This document shows, piece by piece, positions 10,924 through 19,757 of a DNA stretch of 38,329 nucleotides (position 1 is its first letter; each line of letters begins with the position of its first letter). A program made the translations under genes and the position numbers. The notes below the pieces were generated by a model that ran no database searches, was not told the origin of the DNA, and saw nothing but the letters and a program-made list of their open reading frames with translations. The stretch comes from Streptomyces cellulosae (GTDB taxonomy: Bacteria > Actinomycetota > Actinomycetes > Streptomycetales > Streptomycetaceae): the NCBI GenBank assembly GCA_014655195.1, contig BNBH01000024.1, forward strand, positions 1 to 38,329. The letters are read 5' to 3'.

Positions 10924-11304
10924 ATGATTCTGCTCCGTCGCCTGCTGGGTGACGTGCTGCGTCGGCAGCGCCAGCGCCAGGGCCGTACTCTGCGCGAAGT
11001 CTCCTCGTCCGCCCGAGTTTCGCTCGGCTATCTCTCCGAGGTGGAGCGGGGGCAGAAGGAGGCTTCCTCCGAGCTGCTCTCCGCGATCTGCGACGCGCTG
11101 GACGTACGGATGTCCGAGCTCATGCGCGAGGTGAGCGACGAACTCGCTCTCGCCGAGCTGGCCCAGTCTGCTGCAGCGACCCCCAGCGAGCCCGTACCCA
11201 CGCCGGTTCGACCGATGCTGGGTTCCGTGTCGGTGACCGGTGTGCCACCGGAACGGGTGACCATCAAGGCGCCCGCCGAGGCGGTGGACGTCGTCGCCGC
11301 CTGA
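10924..11304 (+). CDS. clgR: Xre-family transcriptional activator ClgR
   Basis: This is a 126-residue regulator. Residues 8-62 form a helix-turn-helix (GRTLREVSSSARVSLGYLSE, VERGQKEASSELL). In Streptomyces and other actinobacteria ClgR activates clp protease genes, lon and related proteostasis genes. The placement right after pgsA-cinA is the characteristic location. The C-terminus ends Val-Val-Ala-Ala. Terminal alanines of Streptomyces ClgR are known to mark it for degradation by ClpP, giving negative feedback. The ATG follows GGAGGGA, while the upstream open frame to 10891 lacks a ribosome site. The 109-bp gap from cinA suggests an additional promoter; I did not find a convincing ClgR box in it. 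Confidence 0.9.
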   Translation: MILLRRLLGDVLRRQRQRQGRTLREVSSSARVSLGYLSEVERGQKEASSELLSAICDALDVRMSELMREVSDELALAELAQSAAATPSEPVPTPVRPMLGSVSVTGVPPERVTIKAPAEAVDVVAA

Positions 11305-11346
11305 GCCCGGTGTCCGGCGCCCGCGCGGTGTTGAAGGTGTGAGATG

Positions 11347-11397
11347 CCCCGGTGAGGGCTCCTCCGGAAGATCCCGGAGGGGTGCCGCCGGGGTTTT
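11347..11397 (+). terminator. Nested hairpin terminator after clgR
   Basis: The inner stem CCTCCGG 11361-11367 pairs with CCGGAGG 11374-11380 across a 6-nt loop. The outer arms CCCCGG 11347-11352 and CCGGGG 11388-11393 are followed directly by TTTT (11394-11397), an unusual T-run for this genome. Confidence 0.6.
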
Positions 11398-11503
11398 CGC
11401 ATGCCCGGACAGGCGTGGGGAGCGGGGCGTGGCTGCGTTTGCCGGTGCGGCGACGGGCCGTCATCGTGGAAGCGGAGGCGGGGGAACAGCCACGGAGGTG
11501 CGG

Positions 11504-11974
11504 ATGTACGTCGTGAAGAGCCCGTTGTCCGACGAGAACCTGAAGACCGTTTCTGAGGCGCTGCAGGGCGCCCTGGTCGATCTGATCGACCTTTCCCTGG
11601 TGGCCAAGCAGATCCACTGGAACGTGGTCGGACCGCGCTTCCGCTCCGTCCATCTCCAGCTCGACGAGGTCGTGGCCACCGCACGCACCCACTCCGACAC
11701 CGTGGCCGAGCGCGCCGCGGCCCTGGGCGTCCCGCCCGACGGGCGGGCCGCGACCGTGGCCGTCGGCAGCGGCATCGGTGTCACGCCCGAGGGCTGGGTG
11801 GACGACGCGACGGCGGTGAGCGCGCTGGTGGACGCGCTGGGCGCGGTCATCACGCGTATGCGTGAGCGGATCGCGGCGACCGAGGAACCCGACCCGGTGA
11901 CCCAGGACATCATCATCACCATCACCGCCGACCTGGAGAAGCATCACTGGATGTTCCAGGCCGCGAACGGGTGA
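11504..11974 (+). CDS. dps: Dps-family DNA-binding ferritin (DpsB-like)
   Basis: The product (156 aa) belongs to the Dps family, whose dodecamers oxidise and store iron and can compact DNA under stress. The ferroxidase signature is intact: the KQIHWNVVGPRF segment followed by VHLQLDEVV supplies the His, His, Asp and Glu ligands. Streptomyces species usually have several Dps proteins, and the one next to clgR and nei corresponds to DpsB of S. coelicolor. This short form lacks the long lysine-rich tails of other Dps proteins, so DNA binding may be weak. The ATG follows GGAGG and gives a start at the usual MYVVKSPLS. The stop overlaps the next start by 4 nt (GTGA). Confidence 0.93.
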   Translation: MYVVKSPLSDENLKTVSEALQGALVDLIDLSLVAKQIHWNVVGPRFRSVHLQLDEVVATARTHSDTVAERAAALGVPPDGRAATVAVGSGIGVTPEGWVDDATAVSALVDALGAVITRMRERIAATEEPDPVTQDIIITITADLEKHHWMFQAANG

Positions 11975-12276
11975 CCCGGCCGCGGGGCGCGGCCCCCGCG
12001 CGCAGGACCCGGCCCGGGGTGGGCCGGTGGGCCGCCGCCGTGGCGTTCACGGCCCTGTGGTGGTGGGCGGCGGCGCGGCTGCTGCTCGCGCCCGACGCCG
12101 GCGCCCTGGAGGGCGCGGTCGCGGCCGGCGGATGGGGACTGAGCGTGCTTCCGGTGCACTGTCTGCCCAAGGCGCGGGCGGACGGGGCGCTCGCCGCCGG
12201 GCGGTGGCGGCGGGCCTGGAGCGCGGGGCGCTCGCGCGGGGCGGAGCGACGCCCTCGGGGTGGAGGCGCCCGCTAG
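11971..12276 (+). CDS. Small Trp/Ala-rich membrane protein, unknown function
   Basis: This 101-residue ORF starts with a GTG overlapping the dps stop by 4 nt, a typical coupled start. Residues 19-38 (GRWAAAVAFTALWWWAAARL) form one membrane helix, and a second weaker hydrophobic stretch lies at 44-62. The C-terminal third is Arg/Gly-rich. I recognise no family. Its TAG stop shares the CTAG palindrome at 12273-12276 with the stop of the convergent DNA glycosylase. Codon use is GC3-rich like its neighbours, but the Arg-rich tail could be noncoding sequence read through to the first stop. Confidence 0.5.
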   Translation: MTRPRGAAPARRTRPGVGRWAAAVAFTALWWWAAARLLLAPDAGALEGAVAAGGWGLSVLPVHCLPKARADGALAAGRWRRAWSAGRSRGAERRPRGGGAR

Positions 12277-13106
12277 CGGGTGGGGCCCCGGCGGTTTCGC
12301 GGTGCGGGGCCGGGGGCCGGTCCCGGCTGGCAGACGGGGCACCAGTAGGTCGGGCGTTCGCGTGAGCCGTCGCCCTGCTCGGCCACCCGGACCGGCGTGC
12401 CGCAGCGCAGACAGGGGCGGCGGGCGCGGCCGTACACGTAGAGATCCTGGCCGTGTCGGCCCGTGGTGTTGCGGATCGGACGGTCGCGGTTGAACTCCAG
12501 GAGCTTCCTGGCCAGCTGGGGGAGGCTCGCCATGCGGTCGGCGGGGAGTTCGCCGACGGGGAGCCAGGGCGTGACGTTGAGCAGGAAGCACAGCTCGCTC
12601 TTGAACACGTTGCCGATGCCCGCGAGGTTCCGCTGGTCGAGCAGGGCCTCGCCGAGTTCGCGGTCGGGGTCCTTGCCCAGGTTGGCGAGCGCGACGTCGG
12701 CGTCCCAGTCGGGGCCCAGCAGGTCGGGGCCGAGGTGGCCGACCGCGCGGTCCTCCTCGTCCTCGGTGCGGATCAGCTCCAGCACGGGGAGCCGGTAGCC
12801 GACGGCCGTGCGTTCGGCGTTGGCGAGGACGGCGCGGATCTGGTGCGCCGGGCCGCCGTTCCAGCGCTGCCCGGGCCCGAAGATACGCCAGGAGCCGTCC
12901 ATCCGCAGATGCGAATGCAGGGTCAGCCCGCCCTCGATCCGGGTCAGCAGGTGCTTGCCGCGCGCGGTGACGTCCAGCACCGAGCGTCCGGTGAGGTCGG
13001 ACGTGGCGAAGCGGGGCACGCGCAGATCGCTGCGGACCAGGACTCTGCCCGCGAGGGCGTCGTGCAGTCGTCGCGCGGCCTGCCAGACCGTGTCTCCTTC
13101 GGGCAT
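12273..13106 (-). CDS. nei: Fpg/Nei-family DNA glycosylase/AP lyase (endonuclease VIII type)
   Basis: This is a 277-residue base-excision repair enzyme that removes oxidised bases and nicks abasic sites. The catalytic N-terminal Pro2-Glu3 is present in MPEGDT, the Nei-type form (Fpg usually has MPELPE). The helix-two-turn-helix segment is near 160-178 (LLDQRNLAGIGNVFKSE). A C-terminal zinc finger has CLRC and CPVC pairs. It lies 33 nt downstream of lhr on the same strand, a conserved pairing in Streptomyces. A hexamer CACCCT (minus strand, 13113-13118) ends 6 nt before ATG, so a leaderless start is possible. The stop overlaps that of the convergent small ORF. Whether it acts as Nei1 or Nei2 was not resolved. 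Confidence 0.9.
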   Translation of the reverse strand: MPEGDTVWQAARRLHDALAGRVLVRSDLRVPRFATSDLTGRSVLDVTARGKHLLTRIEGGLTLHSHLRMDGSWRIFGPGQRWNGGPAHQIRAVLANAERTAVGYRLPVLELIRTEDEEDRAVGHLGPDLLGPDWDADVALANLGKDPDRELGEALLDQRNLAGIGNVFKSELCFLLNVTPWLPVGELPADRMASLPQLARKLLEFNRDRPIRNTTGRHGQDLYVYGRARRPCLRCGTPVRVAEQGDGSRERPTYWCPVCQPGPAPGPAPRNRRGPTR

Positions 13107-13139
13107 GCGTCAAGGGTGACACGGCCGGGCCGTACCCGG

Positions 13140-16100
13140 TCAGGCGCGCAGCCGCAGCCCCCGCGGCGTGGCGACGAAGCCCGCGGCCTCCAGAAGGGCG
13201 CCCAGCGGGGACGTCAGCGCCGGGGTGCCGTTGACGCGCTCCACGGTGACCGTGCCGAGGGAGCCCGCGCGGGCCGCGTTCGCGAGCGCCTCGGCGGCCG
13301 CCGGCAGCCTCGGGTCGTCGGCCGGGTCGGCGCCGGGGTCGGCGGGCCAGGCGAGCACGGTCTTGCCGCCGCGCTCCATGTAGAGCGTCAGCTCGCCGTC
13401 CACCAGCACCACCAGGGAGCCGGCCTTGCGGCCCGGCTTGTGGCTCGCGCCCTCCGGCGGCTCCGGCCAGCCCAGGGCCGCCCCGTAGGCGTTGGCCGGG
13501 TCGGCGGCGGCCAGCACGACGGCCCGCGAGCCGCGGTCCGGCCCCGTACGGCGTCCGGCGAACGGGTCGTACGACGGGCCTCCGCCGTTCTGCCAGGGCT
13601 GCGAGCCCTGGGCGGCGAGGTCCCGCGGAGACACGTACTCACCGGGCTTCGAGGGCAGGTACGACGTGTCGTCCCGGCCTTCCCCGAGCCCGTACGGGTC
13701 CGACTGCCCGCCGGACGGAGCGGGCACGTCCGGGGCCGTGTGCCCCTCCCCGCGCTCCCGGGCGTTGGCCACCGCGCGCAGGCGGTCCACGGCGCCGTCC
13801 ATCGCGAACTGGGCGGCGCCGAGGCCCTCCACCACGTAGCCGCGACGGGCCTGACCGGTCTCCTCGAAGGCGGACAGCACCCGGTACACCGCCGAGAAGC
13901 CGCCCTCGACCCCTTCCGCCGCGACGGCGCCCCGGGTCACCACGCCGTGCCGGTCCAGCAGGGTGCGGGCCAGGGCGTGGGCGCGGACCGTGGTGTCGCC
14001 CTCCCGGTCCGGCAGCAGCGACCAGCGGCCGGCGACGGTCGGCGGCCCCGTGCGCGAGGCGCTGCGGGCCGCCGCCGTGAGGGAGCCGTAGCGTCCGCGC
14101 GGCACCGCGCGCTTGGCGCGGTGGGCCGTGGACCCGGCGGTGCGGCCGGAGCCGAGCAGGGCGCGCAGGGGATTGAGCGTGTCGTTGGTGAGACGCCCGG
14201 ACCAGGCGAGGTCCCACAGGGCGTTGGCCAGTTGCACGTCGCTCGCCTCGGGGTGCGTGGTGGCGCGCACCTGGTCGGCGATCTGACGGAAGAACAGGCC
14301 GTAGCCGCCGGACAGGGCGGCCAGCACCGACTCGTGCAGCGCGGTCGTCTCCAGCGGATGCGGGGGAGGCAGCAGCAAGGGGGCCGCGTCCGCCAGGTAC
14401 AGCGACACCCAGCCGTCCTTCCCCGGCAGGGAACCCGCGCCCGCCCAGATCACCTCGCCGGACGCGGTCAGCTCGTCGAGCATGGCCGGGGCGTAGTTCG
14501 CCACCCGGGACGGCAGCACCAGCTTCTCCAGGGCGGAGGCGGGCACGGACGCGCCCTGGAGCTGCTCGACGGCCCGCAGCAGTCCGTCGATGCCGCGCAG
14601 GGAGTGGCCCCTGCCCATGTGCTGCCACTGGGGGAGGAACTGGGCCAGCGCGGCGGGCGGCACCGGCTCCAGCTCGTGCCGCAGCGCCGCCAGGGAACGG
14701 CGGCGCAGCCGGCGCAGCACCGCCGCGTCGCACCACTCCTGGCCGATCCCGGCCGGGTGGAACTCGCCCTGCACGACCCTGCCTGCCGCCGCGAGGCGCT
14801 GTAGAGCGCCCTCGGTGACGGCCACGCCCAGCCCGAAGCGGGCGGCCGCCGTCGCCGACGTGAACGGGCCGTGCGTGCGCGCGTACCGCGCGAGGAGGTC
14901 GCCCAGGGGGTCCTTCACGGGCTCCGTGAACGCCTCGGGCACGCCGACCGGCAACGCCGTGCCCAGCGCGTCCCGCAGCCGGCCCGCGTCCTCGACGGCA
15001 GCCCAGTGGTCCTTGCCCGCGATACGCACCCGGATGGCGCGCCGCGCGGAGGCCAGCTCCTGCACCCACTGCGGTTCGGCGCCCCGCTCGGCCAGCTCGG
15101 CATCGGTGAGCGGACCGAGCATGCGCAGCAGGTCGGCGACGCTCTCCGCGTCCTTCGCGCGCCGGTCCTCGGTGAGCCACTGCAGCTCGCGCTCCAGCTC
15201 CGTGAGCACCTCGGCGTCCAGCAGTTCGCGCAGCTCCGCCTGGCCGAGCAGCTCCGCGAGCAGCCGCGAGTCCAGCGACAGCGCGGCCGCACGGCGCTCG
15301 GCGAGCGGGGAGTCGCCCTCGTACAGGAACTGGGCGACGTACCCGAAGAGCAGGGAGCGGGCGAACGGGGACGGCTCCGGGGTGGTGACCTCGACCAGCC
15401 GCACCTTCCGCGACTCCAGGTCGCCCATCAGCTCGACCAGGCCGGGGACGTCGAACACGTCCTGCAGGCACTCGCGGACCGCCTCCAGGACGATCGGGAA
15501 CGACCCGAACTCGCCGGCCACCTGGAGCAGCTGGGAGGCGCGCTGACGCTGCTGCCACAGCGGCGTGCGCCGGCCGGGGTTGCGGCGCGGCAGCAGCAGC
15601 GCGCGGGCGGCGCACTCACGGAACCGGGAGGCGAACAGCGCCGAGCCGCCGACCTGGTCGGTGACGACCTGGTCGACCTCGCCCTTGTCGAAGACGACGT
15701 CGGCGGCGCCCACGGGGGCCTGGTCCGCGTCGTACTCGGCGCCGGCCTTCGACGGCTCCTGGTCGAGCAGGTCCAGGCCCATCAGATCGGCGTCCGGCAG
15801 GCGCAGCACGATGCCGTCGTCGGCGTGCATCACCTGGGCGTCCATCCCGTACCGCTCGGACAGGCGCGCGCCCAGCGCGAGCGCCCAGGGGGCGTGCACC
15901 TGGGCGCCGAACGGGGAGTGCACGACCACCCGCCAGTCGCCCAGCTCGTCGCGAAACCGCTCCACCACGATCGTGCGGTCGTCCGGGACGTGCCCGCAGG
16001 CCTCGCGCTGCTCCCTCAGGTACGACAGCACGTTGTCCGCGGCCCAGGCGTCCAGGCCCGCGGCCAGCATCCGCAGCCGGGCGTCCTCGTCGGGCAGCGA

Positions 16101-18002
16101 GCCCACCTCGCGCAGGAACGCGCCCAGCGCGCGGCCCAGCTCCAGGGGGCGGCCCAACTGGTCGCCCTTCCAGAACGGCAGCCGGCCCGGCACGCCCGGC
16201 GCGGGGGAGACCAGGACCCGGTCGCGCGTGATGTCCTCGATGCGCCACGAGCTGGTGCCGAGGGTGAAGACGTCGCCCACGCGCGACTCGTAGACCATCT
16301 CCTCGTCCAGCTCGCCGACCCGGCCCCCGCCCTTCTTGGGGTCGGCGCCCGCCAGGAACACGCCGAACAGACCGCGGTCCGGGATCGTGCCGCCCGAGGT
16401 GACGGCCAGGCGCTGGGCTCCCGGGCGGCCGGTGATCTCGCCCGTGACCCGGTCCCACACCACGCGGGGACGCAGCTCCGCGAAGGCGTCCGACGGATAG
16501 CGGCCGGCGAGCATGTCCAGCACCGATGTGAACGCGGACTCGGGCAGCGAGGCGAAGGGGGCCGCCCTGCGCACGACCGCCAGCAGGTCGTCGTACTGCC
16601 AGGTGTCCATCGCCGTCATCGCCACGACCTGCTGCGCCAGGACGTCCAGCGGGTTCGACGGAACGCGCAGGGCCTCGATCTCGCCCGTGCGCATCCGCTC
16701 CGTGACGACGGCGGCCTGCACCAGGTCGCCCCGGTACTTCGGGAACACCACGCCTGTGGACACCGCGCCCACCTGGTGGCCCGCGCGGCCCACCCTCTGG
16801 AGGCCGGAGGCGACCGACGGCGGCGACTCGACCTGCACCACCAGGTCGACGGCGCCCATGTCGATGCCCAGCTCCAGGCTGGACGTGGCGACCACCGCGG
16901 GCAGCCGGCCCGCCTTCAGATCCTCCTCCACCTGGGCGCGCTGCTCCTTGGACACCGAGCCGTGGTGCGCCCGCGCGATGACCGCCGGCGCGCCATGGGC
17001 GGCCCCGGAGCCGCCCATCAGCTCGGCGGGGGAGTGGTGCTCGTCCAGCGACTTGCCCGTGGCGCGCTCGTAGGCGATCTCGTTGAGCCGGTTGCACAGC
17101 CGCTCGGCGAGGCGGCGGGAGTTGGCGAACACGATCGTCGAGCGGTGGCTCTGCACCAGGTCGGCGATCCGCTCCTCCACGTGCGGCCAGATGGAGGGCT
17201 TCTCCGCGCCCTCCGAACTCTCGGACACGGGCGAGCCGCCCAGCTCGCCGAGGTCCTCGACCGGCACCACCACGGAGAGGTCGAACTCCTTGCCCGACTC
17301 CGGCTGCACGATCTCCGTCTTGCGCTGCGGGGACAGGAAGCGGGCCACCTCGTCCACGGGGCGCACCGTCGCCGACAGGCCGATGCGGCGGGCCGGCTTC
17401 GGCAGCAGCTCGTCCAGCCGCTCCAGGGACAGCGCCAGGTGCGCGCCGCGCTTGGTGCCCGCGACCGCGTGCACCTCGTCGAGGATCACCGTCTCCACGC
17501 CCGCGAGCGCGTCGCGGGTGGCGGACGTCAGCATCAGGAACAGCGACTCGGGCGTGGTGATCAGGATGTCCGGCGGACGCGTGGCGAGGGCGCGGCGCTC
17601 GGCGGGCGGGGTGTCGCCGGAGCGGATGCCGACCTTGACCTCGGGCTCGGGCATCCCCAGGCGCACGGCCTCCTGGCGGATGCCGGTCAGCGGGCTGCGC
17701 AGATTGCGCTCGACATCGACGGCGAGCGCCTTCAGCGGAGAGACGTACAGCACACGGCAGCGCTTCTTGGGGTCGGCCGGCGGGGGCGTCGACGCCAGCT
17801 GGTCCAGGGCGGCGAGGAACGCGGCCAGCGTCTTGCCGGAACCGGTCGGCGCCACCACCAGCACGTCCGAGCCCGCCCCGATGGCCTGCCAGGCCCCGGC
17901 CTGGGCGGCCGTGGGCGCGGAAAAGGCCCCCGTGAACCAGCCACGGGTCGCGGGGGAGAAGCCGTCCAGGGCGCGGCGCGGATCGCTGACCATGTTGTCC
18001 AT
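13140..18002 (-). CDS. lhr: ATP-dependent superfamily 2 helicase Lhr
   Basis: This very large helicase (1620 aa with this start) translocates 3' to 5' on single-stranded DNA and unwinds RNA:DNA hybrids. In mycobacteria lhr is induced by DNA damage. The N-terminal motor shows the Q-motif region (APTAAQ, 30-34), Walker A APTGSGKT (51-58), Walker B DEVH (175-178), GLSATV, and motif VI QRVGRAGH. A winged helix and Lhr-core domains follow, then the long C-terminal domain characteristic of Lhr rather than of archaeal-type short versions. ATG at 18002 or 17993 precedes the conserved DGFSPATRGWF; neither has a strong ribosome site, and the open frame continues to 18092 without conserved-looking residues. 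It is divergent from the AraC gene and probably runs into nei. Confidence 0.95.
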   Translation of the reverse strand: MDNMVSDPRRALDGFSPATRGWFTGAFSAPTAAQAGAWQAIGAGSDVLVVAPTGSGKTLAAFLAALDQLASTPPPADPKKRCRVLYVSPLKALAVDVERNLRSPLTGIRQEAVRLGMPEPEVKVGIRSGDTPPAERRALATRPPDILITTPESLFLMLTSATRDALAGVETVILDEVHAVAGTKRGAHLALSLERLDELLPKPARRIGLSATVRPVDEVARFLSPQRKTEIVQPESGKEFDLSVVVPVEDLGELGGSPVSESSEGAEKPSIWPHVEERIADLVQSHRSTIVFANSRRLAERLCNRLNEIAYERATGKSLDEHHSPAELMGGSGAAHGAPAVIARAHHGSVSKEQRAQVEEDLKAGRLPAVVATSSLELGIDMGAVDLVVQVESPPSVASGLQRVGRAGHQVGAVSTGVVFPKYRGDLVQAAVVTERMRTGEIEALRVPSNPLDVLAQQVVAMTAMDTWQYDDLLAVVRRAAPFASLPESAFTSVLDMLAGRYPSDAFAELRPRVVWDRVTGEITGRPGAQRLAVTSGGTIPDRGLFGVFLAGADPKKGGGRVGELDEEMVYESRVGDVFTLGTSSWRIEDITRDRVLVSPAPGVPGRLPFWKGDQLGRPLELGRALGAFLREVGSLPDEDARLRMLAAGLDAWAADNVLSYLREQREACGHVPDDRTIVVERFRDELGDWRVVVHSPFGAQVHAPWALALGARLSERYGMDAQVMHADDGIVLRLPDADLMGLDLLDQEPSKAGAEYDADQAPVGAADVVFDKGEVDQVVTDQVGGSALFASRFRECAARALLLPRRNPGRRTPLWQQRQRASQLLQVAGEFGSFPIVLEAVRECLQDVFDVPGLVELMGDLESRKVRLVEVTTPEPSPFARSLLFGYVAQFLYEGDSPLAERRAAALSLDSRLLAELLGQAELRELLDAEVLTELERELQWLTEDRRAKDAESVADLLRMLGPLTDAELAERGAEPQWVQELASARRAIRVRIAGKDHWAAVEDAGRLRDALGTALPVGVPEAFTEPVKDPLGDLLARYARTHGPFTSATAAARFGLGVAVTEGALQRLAAAGRVVQGEFHPAGIGQEWCDAAVLRRLRRRSLAALRHELEPVPPAALAQFLPQWQHMGRGHSLRGIDGLLRAVEQLQGASVPASALEKLVLPSRVANYAPAMLDELTASGEVIWAGAGSLPGKDGWVSLYLADAAPLLLPPPHPLETTALHESVLAALSGGYGLFFRQIADQVRATTHPEASDVQLANALWDLAWSGRLTNDTLNPLRALLGSGRTAGSTAHRAKRAVPRGRYGSLTAAARSASRTGPPTVAGRWSLLPDREGDTTVRAHALARTLLDRHGVVTRGAVAAEGVEGGFSAVYRVLSAFEETGQARRGYVVEGLGAAQFAMDGAVDRLRAVANARERGEGHTAPDVPAPSGGQSDPYGLGEGRDDTSYLPSKPGEYVSPRDLAAQGSQPWQNGGGPSYDPFAGRRTGPDRGSRAVVLAAADPANAYGAALGWPEPPEGASHKPGRKAGSLVVLVDGELTLYMERGGKTVLAWPADPGADPADDPRLPAAAEALANAARAGSLGTVTVERVNGTPALTSPLGALLEAAGFVATPRGLRLRA

Positions 18003-18099
18003 CGTGCACCCGGCCACTGACAACCGGGCCGGTCCGGGGCGCCGGCGGGGCCTTCGGACACCGGTCCGGGCGGCGCGCGGGCCGCGTGACAATGACGGT

Positions 18100-19128
18100 A
18101 TGGCGCAAACGCGAGAGGAACGGGCGCGGCACTGGCGGTACGAGGAACTGCCCGGTGTCGACCTGCTGCGCGCCCGCTACATACGGAAGTCGTTCGTCCG
18201 GCACACCCACGAGCACTTCGTGATCGCCGCCATCGCCGACGGCGTCGAGGTCTTCCACCACGGGAGCGGCGACCAGTACGCGGGCGCGGGCGCCCTCGCC
18301 CTGGTGAACCCGGACACGCCCCACACCGGCCGGGCGGGCGTCCCTGAGGGCTGGCAGTACGGGGCCGTCTACCCGTCGCCGGACGTCATGGCCGCGATCG
18401 CGGCCGAGACCACCACCCTGCGCGGCACCCCGGGCTTCGTCACGCCGGTCCTCGACGACCCGTACACCGTGCGACTCGTCCACCAGGTGCTGCGGGCCAC
18501 CGACGAGGGCAACGCGCTCGCCGCCGACACCCTGCTGCGGGTCGCGGTGACCCGGCTGCTGCGGCTCAACGGCGGCACACTGCCGCGCCGCGAGGTCCGC
18601 ACGGCCGGCGCCAGGAACGCGGCACGCGCGCGTGCCGTGCTCGAGGAGCGCATGGCCGCCCCGCCCACCCTGGAGCAGCTCGCCGCCGACCTGGGCACCA
18701 GCCCGTTCGCCCTGCTGCGCGCCTTCCGCGACACCTACGGCATGCCCCCGCACGCCTGGCTCACCGACGCGCGCGTACGGCGCGCCCGGCGGCTGCTGGA
18801 CGCGGGGACGACACCGTCCGAGGCGGCCGTCACCGTGGGCTTCACCGACCAGCCGCACCTCAACCGGCACTTCACCCGCATCGTCGGCGTCCCGCCCGGC
18901 GCCTACCAGCGCGAGCGCAAGAACGTACAAGACGCGCGCGGCGGGCTTTCCGTAACGTCGGGGGTGTGGCAGTGGAACGGACAGCAGAGCACGAGTACGC
19001 GGACATACGGTCCGATCGCGGAGGGCATGCCCCGCCCGGGGCCGGAGGGAAGCCGGACGGCGCCGTCGTACGGGACGCCCTCGGCGTCGGGGTCGCCGTC
19101 GGACTCTCCGGGTTCGCCTTCGGCGTGA
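18100..19128 (+). CDS. AraC-family transcriptional regulator (cupin plus HTH)
   Basis: The N-terminal cupin-like ligand domain (about 15-150; HTHEHFVIAAIADG, VNPDTPHTG) and the double helix-turn-helix of AraC regulators (190-275; LAADLGTSPFALLRAFRDTY, AAVTVGFTDQPHLNRHFTR) are both complete. The domain ends near nucleotide 18930, but the frame stays open to 19128, giving a 68-residue Ser/Pro/Gly-rich tail (342 aa in total) that overlaps azlC by 163 nt in a different frame. Placement before azlCD suggests that it controls this exporter, perhaps with a branched-chain or related amino acid as ligand (inference). GACAAT at 18088-18093 ends 6 nt before the ATG, compatible with leaderless transcription. 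Confidence 0.85.
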   Translation: MAQTREERARHWRYEELPGVDLLRARYIRKSFVRHTHEHFVIAAIADGVEVFHHGSGDQYAGAGALALVNPDTPHTGRAGVPEGWQYGAVYPSPDVMAAIAAETTTLRGTPGFVTPVLDDPYTVRLVHQVLRATDEGNALAADTLLRVAVTRLLRLNGGTLPRREVRTAGARNAARARAVLEERMAAPPTLEQLAADLGTSPFALLRAFRDTYGMPPHAWLTDARVRRARRLLDAGTTPSEAAVTVGFTDQPHLNRHFTRIVGVPPGAYQRERKNVQDARGGLSVTSGVWQWNGQQSTSTRTYGPIAEGMPRPGPEGSRTAPSYGTPSASGSPSDSPGSPSA

Positions 19129-19757
19129 CCTCGGCGGGCAGCGGGCTCAGCCTGCTCCAGACCTGCGCGCTCAGCCTGCTGGTGTTCACCGGCGCCTCCC
19201 AGTTCGCCCTGGTCGGGGCGCTGGCGGCGGGCGGCGGCGCCGTCACGGCCGCCGCGGGCGCGTTCTTCCTCGGCGTGCGCAACGCCTTCTACGGGCTGCG
19301 GCTGTCGCAGCTGCTGGCGCTGCCGCGCGCGGTGCGGCCGTTCGCCGCGCACTGGGTGATCGACGAGACCACCGCCGTCTCGCTCGCCCAGCCCACCCGC
19401 CGCGCCGCCCGCCTAGGCTTCCTGGTCACCGGGCTCAGCCTCTACGTCCTGTGGAACCTCACCACCCTGCTGGGCGCGCTGGGCGCGGACGCCATCGGCG
19501 ACACCAAGGCGTGGGGCCTGGACGCGGCCGGTCCCGCGGTGTTCCTCGCGCTGCTCGCCCCCATGCTGCGCACCGGCGCTGAGCGGGCTGTCGCCGCGCT
19601 CGCCGTGCTGCTGGGGCTCGGCCTGCTGCCCGTGCTGCCCGCCGGCGTCCCGGTCCTGGTGGCCGCCCTGGCGGCTCCGGCCGTCCTGTGGGCGCACGGC
19701 CGCAGGACCGCCGCGCGCGCCCGCACGGAGGCTCACACGAAGGAGGGGCAGCGGTGA
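18966..19757 (+). CDS. azlC: AzlC-family branched-chain amino acid exporter, large subunit
   Basis: This is a 263-residue membrane protein. The AzlC signature appears from residue 43 on (VGVAVGLSGFAFG, LVFTGASQFALVGAL, FFLGVRNAFYGLRL), with about six helices. With its small partner AzlD it forms an exporter of branched-chain amino acids, as in the BrnFE family. Only GTG 18966 or GTG 18972 can serve as start before the first helix, so the first 40 or so hydrophilic residues truly overlap the open tail of the AraC gene. TAACGT at 18953-18958 ends 7 nt before GTG 18966, favouring that start. The stop overlaps azlD by 4 nt. Confidence 0.88.
   Translation: MAVERTAEHEYADIRSDRGGHAPPGAGGKPDGAVVRDALGVGVAVGLSGFAFGVTSAGSGLSLLQTCALSLLVFTGASQFALVGALAAGGGAVTAAAGAFFLGVRNAFYGLRLSQLLALPRAVRPFAAHWVIDETTAVSLAQPTRRAARLGFLVTGLSLYVLWNLTTLLGALGADAIGDTKAWGLDAAGPAVFLALLAPMLRTGAERAVAALAVLLGLGLLPVLPAGVPVLVAALAAPAVLWAHGRRTAARARTEAHTKEGQR

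Noticed and set aside
14871..18020. Plus-strand open frame of about 1049 codons opposite lhr
   Set aside because: It is antisense to a helicase with all motifs. The peptide is Arg/His/Gln-rich with no domain, a usual product of GC-rich codon bias. The similar long frames at 12453-14804 (plus), 15616-18930 (minus) and 13639-15615 (minus) were rejected for the same reason.
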